Assembly (NCBI GenBank): GCA_009695205.1
Contig: SIBK01000026.1
Span: forward strand, 1-52,564
Direction: 5' to 3'
Length of the DNA stretch: 52,564 bases
Origin: Pedosphaera sp.
Lineage (GTDB): Bacteria > Verrucomicrobiota > Verrucomicrobiia > Limisphaerales > UBA9464
In this document: in pieces, positions 45,740 through 52,564 of the stretch
How positions within the stretch are numbered: the stretch's first letter is position 1
Layout: the number at the start of each line of letters is the position of its first letter
Program-made: the position numbers and the translations under genes
The notes under the pieces: model-generated
The model's input: only the letters and a program-made list of their open reading frames with translations
Told to the model about the DNA's origin: nothing
Database searches by the model: none

Positions 45740-46624
45740 CTACTCGGCTTTCTTGTTAACCTTCCGTTTCCAGCTCGGGACCGGCTTTGGAGGCCCGGCC
45801 GGCTCCCAATCCGCCGTCGCAAAATCAATCCACGAGCGATGCTGATCCGTCAGCGCCTGTGAGCCCACGGCTGCGGCCAGGAACTCCAGTCGCTGTACGA
45901 CTCCGAACAGGATCCAACGTCCCTTGTGTTCGACAAAAACCAATCCGGAAGAGTCTCCTCCCTCCGCCCGCGCGTCCTCCCCCGTGACAGGAGTCGTACA
46001 ATGAACGGCACCAACAATTCCATCCCCCATATTATACAACCCGATCCCCTGATTCAGAGCCCAATGGAGTCGACCCACTCCCCCCTTGGAGATGGTCAGC
46101 ACTCGGTTGGTCAATTCTGTTGGCTTCGTCCCCGCGTACGTTATCCAGGCGATGTTGGTCGCCATTGCCGTGATATTGGTGCTGATCGGAACGGTGTTGG
46201 TCACCGCTAAAATTTGGGGAAGAACCTGGAACCATCGCGGGATGCCCCGCCGTACTCGATAGACGGTCAGGTCACGCTCCACCACGCGGCGGTACGTCAC
46301 CCAATAGGCTTTTCCATCCATGTAGATTTCGTCGTACAGTCCAACGTGTGATGTCGCCAGGAACGTGTGAGGGCCGACCGGCACCGCCAGCCACTGTGAG
46401 TTCGGTTTTCCGAGGTAACCGCCGTGGTAGCCGCTCGCGTCCCAGATGCCAGCCCCCAGTTCCGGCGGAGGTGGCTGGGTGTTGTGATCTCGACCCTGTT
46501 TGGGGTCCAGAAACACCATCCCATGCCCCACCCCCTGCAGCCAGTACCCGCAGAGCAACAGCCATCCCGCAACTCGTAACACAACAGAGACCGAACTTAG
46601 CATTAAACAGCGCATCGACAACAT
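45740..46624 (-). CDS. Putative secreted trypsin-like serine protease, divergent
   Basis: A 294-residue protein with an N-terminal hydrophobic segment (VLRVAGWLLLCGYWLQGVG). A serine-protease-like order can be seen: FLATSHVGLYDE (His position, usually AAHC), RDLTVYRVRRGIP (Asp position, usually D-L/I-A-L) and RAEGGDSSGLVFVEHKGRW (nucleophile serine in GDSSG, usually GDSGGP). The spacing fits a chymotrypsin fold. No database family is recognised, and the surrounding core is divergent, so it might be inactive. It is convergent with the coiled-coil gene, five bases apart. Confidence 0.5.
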   Translation of the reverse strand: MLSMRCLMLSSVSVVLRVAGWLLLCGYWLQGVGHGMVFLDPKQGRDHNTQPPPPELGAGIWDASGYHGGYLGKPNSQWLAVPVGPHTFLATSHVGLYDEIYMDGKAYWVTYRRVVERDLTVYRVRRGIPRWFQVLPQILAVTNTVPISTNITAMATNIAWITYAGTKPTELTNRVLTISKGGVGRLHWALNQGIGLYNMGDGIVGAVHCTTPVTGEDARAEGGDSSGLVFVEHKGRWILFGVVQRLEFLAAAVGSQALTDQHRSWIDFATADWEPAGPPKPVPSWKRKVNKKAE

Positions 46625-46744
46625 GGATCCAATTACGGAACGAAGTCCACGGCGGGTGCAATCTTCGAAATCGACTTCCGCTGGATCACATCCGGATCTT
46701 CCTTTTCAATTTCGCATTTGGCCACAAGAGCGCACCATCACCCC

Positions 46745-47821
46745 GTGCGGAGTGAACTGAAAGATGCCAGACGAATCGTGGTGAAGCTGGGTACCGGCGT
46801 GCTGACGGACAATCTCAAGCGCCCCGACCCCGCGCAGTTTGAGCAACTGGTCGCCCAGGTTGCCGCCCTGCGGCGCCAGGGCCGGCAGGTCGTAGTCGTA
46901 ACCTCCGGGGCTGTCGGCGCCGGAATGGGTATCCTTGGGTTCGATCGGAGGCCCCAAGAACCCGGCGAATTACAGGCCTGCGCCGCGGTCGGCCAAAGTC
47001 GGCTCATGGCCACGTACGAATCTCTGTTTGGCCGTTCGGGCATCGCGGTCGGCCAGGTGCTCCTGACTCACGACGATCTCCGCGACCAGCAGCGCTACGA
47101 AAACTCCCGCAGCACTCTCAACACGCTGCTGGACCGGGGCATCGTCCCCATTATCAACGAAAACGATGCGATCTCCTTCACCGAGATCAAATTTGGCGAC
47201 AACGATAAACTCTCAGCGCTCGTCGCATGCCAGATTGATGCCCAATTGCTCGTAATCCTGACAACCGTCGACGGCGTCATCGAAAATTACGGCCGGCCGG
47301 AGGCGTGCGTCCTCCCCACCATTGATCGGATAGACGAGTCGGTAAAGAGCATGGCCGGCGGAACTACCAGTGCGACAGCCGTGGGCGGAATGGCGACAAA
47401 GATTGAAGCCGCTCGAATCGTGACACTGTCGGGAATTCCTCTCGTCATCGCGTCAGGCCGCCGGGCCGACGTCCTAGCCCGGATCGTCGACGGAGAAGTT
47501 GAAGGAACCCTGTTCCTCCCGTTGCCCAACAAGCTCGCCGAGCGGAAGCGGCGGATTGCCTTTTATCGCAACGCCCGGGGATCACTGCTTGTGGATGACG
47601 GTGCGCGGACCGCATTGCGCGAAAATGGACGCAGCCTTCTGGCGGCGGGCATCTTGCAGGCCCGCGGGGATTTTTCTGCCGGGGACTTGGTCCGCATCTG
47701 CGATCGAGACGGGATCGAGTTTGCCCGCGGTCTGTCGGCCCTCGATGGTTCAAAACTCCGCGACGTTGGGAGGCAGGTTGGAGTTGAGGTGATCCACAGA
47801 GATAACTTGGTTCTACTCTGA
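46745..47821 (+). CDS. proB: Glutamate 5-kinase
   Basis: Phosphorylates glutamate in the first step of proline synthesis. The amino-acid-kinase domain shows VVKLGTGVLTDN, VVVVTSGAVGAGMGIL, AAVGQSRLMATYE, PIINENDAISFTEIKFGDND and KLSALVACQIDAQLLVILTT. A C-terminal PUA domain is present from ~residue 270 (GSLLVDDGARTALRENGRSL), as in E. coli ProB. The GTG at 46745 begins close to the domain; an in-frame TTG at 46718 adds nine residues. proA is not nearby. It is followed 18 bases later by mazG. Confidence 0.95.
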   Translation: MRSELKDARRIVVKLGTGVLTDNLKRPDPAQFEQLVAQVAALRRQGRQVVVVTSGAVGAGMGILGFDRRPQEPGELQACAAVGQSRLMATYESLFGRSGIAVGQVLLTHDDLRDQQRYENSRSTLNTLLDRGIVPIINENDAISFTEIKFGDNDKLSALVACQIDAQLLVILTTVDGVIENYGRPEACVLPTIDRIDESVKSMAGGTTSATAVGGMATKIEAARIVTLSGIPLVIASGRRADVLARIVDGEVEGTLFLPLPNKLAERKRRIAFYRNARGSLLVDDGARTALRENGRSLLAAGILQARGDFSAGDLVRICDRDGIEFARGLSALDGSKLRDVGRQVGVEVIHRDNLVLL

Positions 47822-47839
47822 CCCTTCCAGATTCTTCTC

Positions 47840-48580
47840 ATGCTTCCACCTCCTTCACAACGCCTCTCCCCGGTCCGTCGCCTGCTTGCAATCATGGCAT
47901 GTCTGCGCTCTCCCGAAGGATGTCCGTGGGACCAGGAACAGAACCATCAAACCCTCCGACACCATGCCGTTGAAGAAGTATACGAACTGATGGACGCCAT
48001 CGAGGCCGAAGACGATCACGAAATGGCGGAGGAGTTGGGTGACCTGCTATTGCAGGTGATTTTTCACTGCCAACTCGCGCGTGAACGAAAGGCATTTGAT
48101 TTTGATTCCGTGTGCGATCGGTTGAATGAAAAACTCATCCGCCGCCATCCCCACGTATTCGGTGACACCCAGGTCAAGAATGTCGACCAAGTTTGGGCTA
48201 ATTGGGAAAAAATCAAACGAGCCGAAAAGAAAGGCTCGCGACATGAGCGAAGCTCTAGTTTGGACGGGATCCCTCGTCATCTACCCGCGCTGATGGGGAC
48301 CCAAAAACTGTTGAAGAAAGCGATCAAAGCCAAGCTGCTCGCCGAAGCAAAACCGCCCGCCCGTGGCAAAACCTGTGGGGTGCTCGGCCGCGAACTGTTC
48401 GACCTCGCCGCCCAATGCCTCGCGCGCGGCTGGTCCGCAGAGGAGTTGCTCCGTTCGGAAACGAAACGCCGAGAGAAGGAACTGCGGCATCTCGAGAAAC
48501 AGCGCGCCCGCTCAACCACTGCCCACGAGCCATCGCCCCGTAGTCGCGGACGGCAGTCCGCGCAAACCAAGTCCCTGTAA
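47840..48580 (+). CDS. mazG: Nucleoside triphosphate pyrophosphohydrolase
   Basis: Hydrolyses NTPs to NMP and pyrophosphate, a house-cleaning activity. The first MazG domain has SPEGCPWDQEQNHQTLRHHA and the metal-binding EEVYELMDAI and EELGDLLLQVIFHC; the second, weaker half includes RHLPALMGTQKLLKKAIKA. The 246 residues are near the usual length. The last ~18 residues (SPRSRGRQSAQTKSL) and the TAA stop are encoded by an inserted hairpin-repeat copy, so the original C-terminus was probably replaced. Confidence 0.92.
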   Translation: MLPPPSQRLSPVRRLLAIMACLRSPEGCPWDQEQNHQTLRHHAVEEVYELMDAIEAEDDHEMAEELGDLLLQVIFHCQLARERKAFDFDSVCDRLNEKLIRRHPHVFGDTQVKNVDQVWANWEKIKRAEKKGSRHERSSSLDGIPRHLPALMGTQKLLKKAIKAKLLAEAKPPARGKTCGVLGRELFDLAAQCLARGWSAEELLRSETKRREKELRHLEKQRARSTTAHEPSPRSRGRQSAQTKSL

Positions 48581-48590
48581 CGGTTCATGG
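48537..48590 (-). repeat. Hairpin repeat copy 7, inside the mazG 3' end
   Basis: Minus-strand hairpin CGCGGAC-TGCC-GTCCGCG (48545-48562) followed by ACTAC, with one outer arm CGGTTCATGG at 48581-48590 (CCATGAACCG on the minus strand). The other arm is degenerate. The mazG stop codon TAA (48578-48580) lies within the element. Confidence 0.75.
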
Positions 48591-48627
48591 TCCCAATTCA
48601 TGTCCATTTGTTCGAAAACTTCCCTCC

Positions 48628-48695
48628 CCATGAACCATCGCGTTGTAGTCGCGGACGGCAGTCCGCGCAAACCAAGTCCCTGTAACGGTTCATGG
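48628..48695 (-). repeat. Hairpin repeat copy 8
   Basis: Inner minus-strand hairpin CGCGGAC-TGCC-GTCCGCG (48649-48666) followed by ACTAC. Outer arms are CCATGAACC at 48628-48636 and CGGTTCATGG at 48686-48695. The 37-base spacer to copy 7 (48591-48627) is the reverse complement of the spacer between copies 1 and 2 with only a few differences. Confidence 0.75.
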
Positions 48696-48747
48696 CATCC
48701 GGGCTCACACTGTTAAGTTCGGTGGATTCTTCCTCTGGATCGAAGCA

Positions 48748-49902
48748 GTGACAATTCGCATGAATGAACCACCCCCCGCCCAGGACCCGGAGGAGACGTT
48801 CATGCGGCGCGCTCTTTCGCTCGCCCGACGCGGCCGTGGGTTTACCTCACCGAATCCGATGGTGGGCGCCGTCTTGGTTCGAGACGGAGAGATGATCGCC
48901 AGCGGCTGGCATCACCGGGTCGGTCTACCCCATGCAGAGATCAAAGCGCTGAACCAGTGCCGAAAGCGCGGAATCTCAGCCCGCGGAGCAACTCTCTTCG
49001 TTACTTTAGAACCGTGCTGCACCCATGGCAGAACCCCCCCCTGCACCGACTCCATCATCGCCGCCGGAATCCACCGGGTGATCGTCGGCGCCATTGACCC
49101 GAACCCGCACCACGCAGGCCGTGGTTTGGCGCTTCTCCGCAAAGCCGGTATTCACGTGACCGCAGGCGTCATGGCTGATGAATCGAACCGTTTGAACGAG
49201 GCGTTCAATCATTGGATCGTCCATCACACTCCATTCGTCACCGCGAAGGCGGCAATGACACTGGATGGAAAAATCGCCACCGCCGACGGCGATTCCCACT
49301 GGATTACCTCCGTGACGGCTCGCAAGCACGCGATGACGCTGAGGGCGGGCGCCGATGCCATCCTGGTTGGAATCGGAACGGTTCTCGCCGACGATCCAGC
49401 GTTGACGATTCGACAGGCAGCCCGCGGCGGACGGGAGCGAGTGACGGCGCGGCGCAGAATCATTCTCGACGGTCGGGCACGGTCGCCGCTCGACTCCCGG
49501 TTGCTGAACGATGCCTTTGCGGACAAGACGATCGTCGTGGTCGGCCTATCCGCGCCTTCCCGTGCTGTAGCCGCCCTCGAGAAAAAAGTAACGGTCCTCC
49601 GCGCTCCGGAACGGGATGGAAAAATCAACCTCAGGTGGTTGCTTAGCCAGCTTGGCCGCGACGGAATCACCAGCCTGCTTGTCGAAGGCGGTGGCGAGGT
49701 TCATAGCAGCTTCTTTGAAACAAAAGCTGTTCATCGAATCGCCTTTTACTACGGACCCAAAGTGCTCGGCGGCCGGGACGCCCGTAAAGCAGTGGCCGGC
49801 GACGGCGTGCGCGATCTCAAAACAGCCTGCGCTCTGACCAATCCAGAATGGGAATGGGTCGGCCCGGATCTTTTCGTGACAGCGAAAGTACGTTCCGACT
49901 GA
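48748..49902 (+). CDS. ribD: Bifunctional riboflavin deaminase/reductase
   Basis: Carries out the deaminase and reductase steps that convert the GTP-derived pyrimidine in riboflavin synthesis. The deaminase domain (1-150) has GLPHAEIKALNQC and the zinc ligands EPCCTHGRTPPCTDSI, after SPNPMVGAVLVRDGEMIASG. The reductase domain (150-384) has TAKAAMTLDGKIATADGDSH, GADAILVGIGTVLADDPALT and LLVEGGGEVHSSFFE. The 384-residue length is normal. The GTG at 48748 precedes an ATG at 48760; either is possible. No ribE or ribB follows here. The gap before it holds the inverted hairpin repeats. Confidence 0.95.
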   Translation: MTIRMNEPPPAQDPEETFMRRALSLARRGRGFTSPNPMVGAVLVRDGEMIASGWHHRVGLPHAEIKALNQCRKRGISARGATLFVTLEPCCTHGRTPPCTDSIIAAGIHRVIVGAIDPNPHHAGRGLALLRKAGIHVTAGVMADESNRLNEAFNHWIVHHTPFVTAKAAMTLDGKIATADGDSHWITSVTARKHAMTLRAGADAILVGIGTVLADDPALTIRQAARGGRERVTARRRIILDGRARSPLDSRLLNDAFADKTIVVVGLSAPSRAVAALEKKVTVLRAPERDGKINLRWLLSQLGRDGITSLLVEGGGEVHSSFFETKAVHRIAFYYGPKVLGGRDARKAVAGDGVRDLKTACALTNPEWEWVGPDLFVTAKVRSD

Positions 49903-50127
49903 TCCGGCGGCCAGCGTAACAGGCGGAGCCAATGGGTCACTACAGGCTGCACGCGTTGTGGCGGTAGCGAATATCGCCGGGTTTTCGACTAACTGTCGGC
50001 GTAATAGCGTCACGAAATCCATGCCGGGCAATGAATTTGACGACATCCTGCCGCTGGCAAGATTTCTCGGAGTACGAAAAAAAGGCTCTTCTTCCCGCAG
50101 GGAGGAAATGGGTACGCTCTCGACGCG

Positions 50128-51078
50128 ATGGACACCTCGGTTCCAGATCCAGTCTGTTTATTGCGGCCCCGCCGCAAGATCGAAGGGATATCCGCCATCC
50201 TGCTGCCTTTCCTAAAGTCGGGGGGGGTCGACTGGCCTGGCTTCACGGCGCATGTGCATCGCACGGCCGCCGCGGGCCTCGTCCCGGCCGTCAATATGGA
50301 CACCGGGTTCGGCAATCTGCTCGACGATCCCACTCGCCATGAGGTGCTCCGCAGAACACGGATCGAACTCGGTGGCGGACGATTTGTCGCGGGCGCGTTT
50401 GTCAGGGACCGGCCGGGAGCGGCATTTGTCGGCGATGGCTACGCGCGCCAAATGGCTATGATCCAACAGGAGGGCGGGACTCCAGTGATTTTTCAGTCCT
50501 TCGGTCTCACCGAGCAACCGGATGAACAAATCGTAGCTTCTTATCGGATCTTGGCGGGGTACGCATCGGAATTTATTGGGTTCGAACTCAGCACCCAGTT
50601 CGCCCCTTTTGGGAAAATCTACTCACTGGATGTCTATAGCGGGTTGATCGACATTCGCCCCTGTATCGGCGCGAAACATTCCTCGTTGTCGCGTGATCTC
50701 GAATGGCAGCGGCTTCGCTTGCGGGACGTCACTCGCCCCGGTTTTCGCGTTTATACAGGCAATGACTTGGCGATCGACATGGTCATGTATGGCAGCGATT
50801 ACCTCCTCGGCTTGAGTACCTTTGCCCCGGACGTGTTTGCCCGACGGGATGCTGCCTGGGCGGCTGGTGATCCCGCGTTTTACTCTCTGAATGATCTGCT
50901 CCAATATCTCGGATTCCTCGCGTTCCGACCGCCCGTCCCCGCCTATAAACATTCTGCTTCCATGTTTTTGAAGCTTCGTGGCTGGATCGATTGCGACGCC
51001 ACCCATCCGCAGTCTCCCACTAGGCCGGACTCGGATCGCGAGCTTTTGCGGGATATCGTCCAGCGCCTGACACCCTGA
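50128..51078 (+). CDS. DapA/NAL-superfamily aldolase-like protein
   Basis: A 316-residue TIM-barrel protein of the dihydrodipicolinate-synthase/N-acetylneuraminate-lyase superfamily. The Schiff-base lysine should be in [20 protein letters not shown]. The substrate-entry region is [15 protein letters not shown], in place of the usual GTTGE-like loop, so it is probably not a true Dap[21 protein letters not shown] and [13 protein letters not shown] fit the end of the barrel. In Verrucomicrobia such genes commonly lie beside an NADH:flavin oxidoreductase of a sugar-degradation route, which matches the truncated OYE start immediately downstream. Confidence 0.85.
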   Translation: MDTSVPDPVCLLRPRRKIEGISAILLPFLKSGGVDWPGFTAHVHRTAAAGLVPAVNMDTGFGNLLDDPTRHEVLRRTRIELGGGRFVAGAFVRDRPGAAFVGDGYARQMAMIQQEGGTPVIFQSFGLTEQPDEQIVASYRILAGYASEFIGFELSTQFAPFGKIYSLDVYSGLIDIRPCIGAKHSSLSRDLEWQRLRLRDVTRPGFRVYTGNDLAIDMVMYGSDYLLGLSTFAPDVFARRDAAWAAGDPAFYSLNDLLQYLGFLAFRPPVPAYKHSASMFLKLRGWIDCDATHPQSPTRPDSDRELLRDIVQRLTP

Positions 51079-51084
51079 TATACC

Positions 51085-51258
51085 ATGGCCGAATCGTTCA
51101 AACTGATCCGAATTCCGTCGCTCAAAACCGTTGCCGAATTTCGCAGACACGTTGAATCCCTCGGAATTCCCCTGCCCTGCAAGGAGTCTATCGCCTCCGG
51201 AGCGGATTCTCCACGCGCAATGCCGGTATCCGATGTTCGCATCAATGGGAAACGCATC
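51085..51258 (+). pseudogene. Truncated start of an NADH:flavin oxidoreductase (OYE family)
   Basis: From the ATG at 51085 about 58 codons read MAESFKLIRIPSLKTVAEF, later LGIPLPCKESI and SDVRINGKRIG, which matches the N-terminus of Verrucomicrobial/Planctomycete Old Yellow Enzyme-type proteins, where the next residues are normally NRW plus the FMN-binding core. Here that core is missing and the reading continues in the same frame into a PSD1 signal peptide. The gene starts six bases after the DapA-like stop, as expected for its usual partner. Either a deletion removed the body of the gene or the contig is misjoined. Confidence 0.65.
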
Positions 51259-51276
51259 GGAGGATCACTTGCCGCC

Positions 51277-52564
51277 ATGAATACGACTCAGACATTTTTC
51301 AAATGGATCTCCACCCTGTGCGTCATTGCGAGTTCGGCTTTGGCTGCCGACGCGGTGAAGGATGCTCAGCGAGCCTCCGGTCCGGACGCCGCAATCGCAG
51401 GGCGTGTCCGCAGTCAACACTGGTCATTGCAACCGATAAAAAAGCCTGCCGTTCCGGCGATCGCCCTGCCCGCCGGTTCTTCGGTTCAAACCAATAACAA
51501 TTGGAGGGTGGACTTGACGTTGGGTAATTCGTCTGCGGCAAATCCCATTGACGCCTTTGTCGCCGCCCGACTCGCCACGAAGGGTTTGTCATTCTCGCCA
51601 TCTGCCGATCGCACCACGCTGATTCGACGGCTGAGCTTTGATCTCCTCGGCCTGCCGCCGTCGGTGCGGGAAATCGATGATTTTGTCAACAATCGCGCGC
51701 CACGGGCCTACGAAGAACTGGTGGAGCGGCTGCTGGCATCGCCCCGATACGGCGAGCGCTGGGGTCGTCATTGGCTCGACGTGGTGCGGTTTACGGAAAG
51801 CCAGGGGTTCGAATATGATCGTCTGCGCGACAACGCGTGGCATTACCGGGATTATGTCATTAAAAGTTTCAATGACGATAAACCCTACGATCTCTTCATG
51901 AAGGAACAAATCGCGGGCGATGTTCTGGATCCACAATCCATCGACGCGATCATTGGCCCGAGCATGCTGGTCTGCGGGCCCTGGGACGAGGCGGGGAATG
52001 CTCAGGCAAACGCGACCCAAAAGGCGATCACGCGGGAAGATGAACTCGAGGATACCATTAGTGTCGTCGGGCAGACGTTCCTCGGTTTAACAATCAATTG
52101 CGCGCGGTGCCATGCTCACAAATTCGACCCGATACCTCATGAAGACTATTACCGGATCCGATCGATTTTCGACGGCGTGAAACATGGAGAGCGCCCCATC
52201 GTGAGTTCAGACGAGATCGCCGCGCACGAGGCGCAAATTGCCCAGTTGAAGGCGGATATCGCCACCGCCCAAGAGCAGGTGACAAAGCTTAAAGCCGCCG
52301 ATCCGAAGAGTGCCGATATTGAGCGAGCGGTGGCAGGGGAGAAGGCAGCCCGGGGTTTGCTGGATTCAGTGAAACCTCTTCCTGCGTCCTATATCGGTAA
52401 GCGCATCCAACCCGCTCCCACTCGACGTCTCCGGCGTGGGGACGTGACAACACCCGAGGAAGTTGTAACGCCGGCTGCGCTTTCGGCCATTGTCGATCTG
52501 GATAACGAGTTTGGCCTGTCAGCGGACGCTCCGGAGGCTGAGCGCCGATTGAGATTCGCCAACT
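51277..52564 (+). CDS. PSD1-type DUF1549 secreted protein, cut by the window end
   Basis: Runs off the window after 429 complete codons. The ATG at 51277 gives a signal peptide (MNTTQTFFKWISTLCVIASS then ALAADAV), with GGAGGA twelve bases upstream; reading upstream is open in-frame into the OYE remnant. The DUF1549 domain reads ANPIDAFVAARLATKGLSFS, LIRRLSFDLLGLPPSVREID and RYGERWGRHWLDVVRFTESQ. The CARCH heme-like site is in INCARCHAHKFDPIPHEDYY. A coiled segment (HEAQIAQLKADIATAQEQVT) follows. It is a second PSD1 paralogue in this window, more similar to the long cytochrome-linked type than the one at 27626. Confidence 0.9.
   Translation, partial: MNTTQTFFKWISTLCVIASSALAADAVKDAQRASGPDAAIAGRVRSQHWSLQPIKKPAVPAIALPAGSSVQTNNNWRVDLTLGNSSAANPIDAFVAARLATKGLSFSPSADRTTLIRRLSFDLLGLPPSVREIDDFVNNRAPRAYEELVERLLASPRYGERWGRHWLDVVRFTESQGFEYDRLRDNAWHYRDYVIKSFNDDKPYDLFMKEQIAGDVLDPQSIDAIIGPSMLVCGPWDEAGNAQANATQKAITREDELEDTISVVGQTFLGLTINCARCHAHKFDPIPHEDYYRIRSIFDGVKHGERPIVSSDEIAAHEAQIAQLKADIATAQEQVTKLKAADPKSADIERAVAGEKAARGLLDSVKPLPASYIGKRIQPAPTRRLRRGDVTTPEEVVTPAALSAIVDLDNEFGLSADAPEAERRLRFAN

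Overview
The window looks like a chromosomal segment of a Verrucomicrobiota bacterium, probably of the Pedosphaera/Limisphaerales type. The evidence is the set of secreted PSD1/DUF1549 and DUF1501 proteins, a fused planctomycete-type cytochrome, long-leader prepilin-like proteins, a TraR/DksA protein with an eroded zinc finger, and several copies of a short GC-rich hairpin repeat between genes. This placement is inferred from gene content only; there is no rRNA gene and I found no tRNA gene.

Layout. 1-4.5 kb: an ISL3-family insertion sequence with terminal inverted repeats that I place at 252 and 1750, abutting a heavily decayed SWIM/SNF2 helicase gene. 4.6-9.2 kb: a pair of hairpin repeats, a large secreted glycosidase-like protein (frameshifted near its start) and a divergent Tat-exported Gfo/Idh/MocA oxidoreductase. 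9.5-19.5 kb: a long minus-strand cluster with a Cys/His-rich small membrane protein, CusC, CusB and CusA metal-efflux components, a PAS-PAS histidine kinase, a NarL-type regulator, a receiver-only protein and a small zinc-ribbon protein; the kinase, the NarL regulator and the zinc-ribbon gene all appear frameshifted. 19.8-26.1 kb: mutY, a DJ-1/PfpI protein, a CotH-kinase-like protein, a Tat-exported protein of unknown function and a prepilin-like protein. 26.3-32.1 kb: a 42-bp tandem array, then a tightly overlapped four-gene secreted module (thioredoxin-like protein, PSD1 cytochrome-type protein, DUF1501 protein, WD40 protein). 32.1-36.0 kb: M16 peptidase, rpsR, rpmG, DksA-like protein. 36.3-43.1 kb: a cytochrome/FGE-like fusion, a ROK-type protein, an MBOAT/SGNH acyl-transfer pair and panC. 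43.3-49.9 kb: an FmdB zinc ribbon, a tiny coupled ORF, a membrane-anchored coiled-coil protein, a degenerate trypsin-like protein, proB, mazG, two inverted hairpin repeats and ribD. 50.1 kb to the end: a DapA-like aldolase, the first ~58 codons of an Old-Yellow-Enzyme gene and, joined to it, a PSD1/DUF1549 gene that runs off the window.

The most unusual signals are: (1) a dispersed hairpin element with the form stem-TSCC-stem-ACTAC, whose stem sequence changes on both sides while the loop and tail stay constant; its complete copies have outer inverted repeats and two composite pairs share the same spacer; (2) an A7 slippery heptamer in exactly the right phase to join two frames of the ISL3 transposase; (3) the truncated OYE/PSD1 junction; (4) the concentration of frame lesions in the first ~12.5 kb, which may be real decay or poor sequence. 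I did not find a convincing new defence or mobile system.
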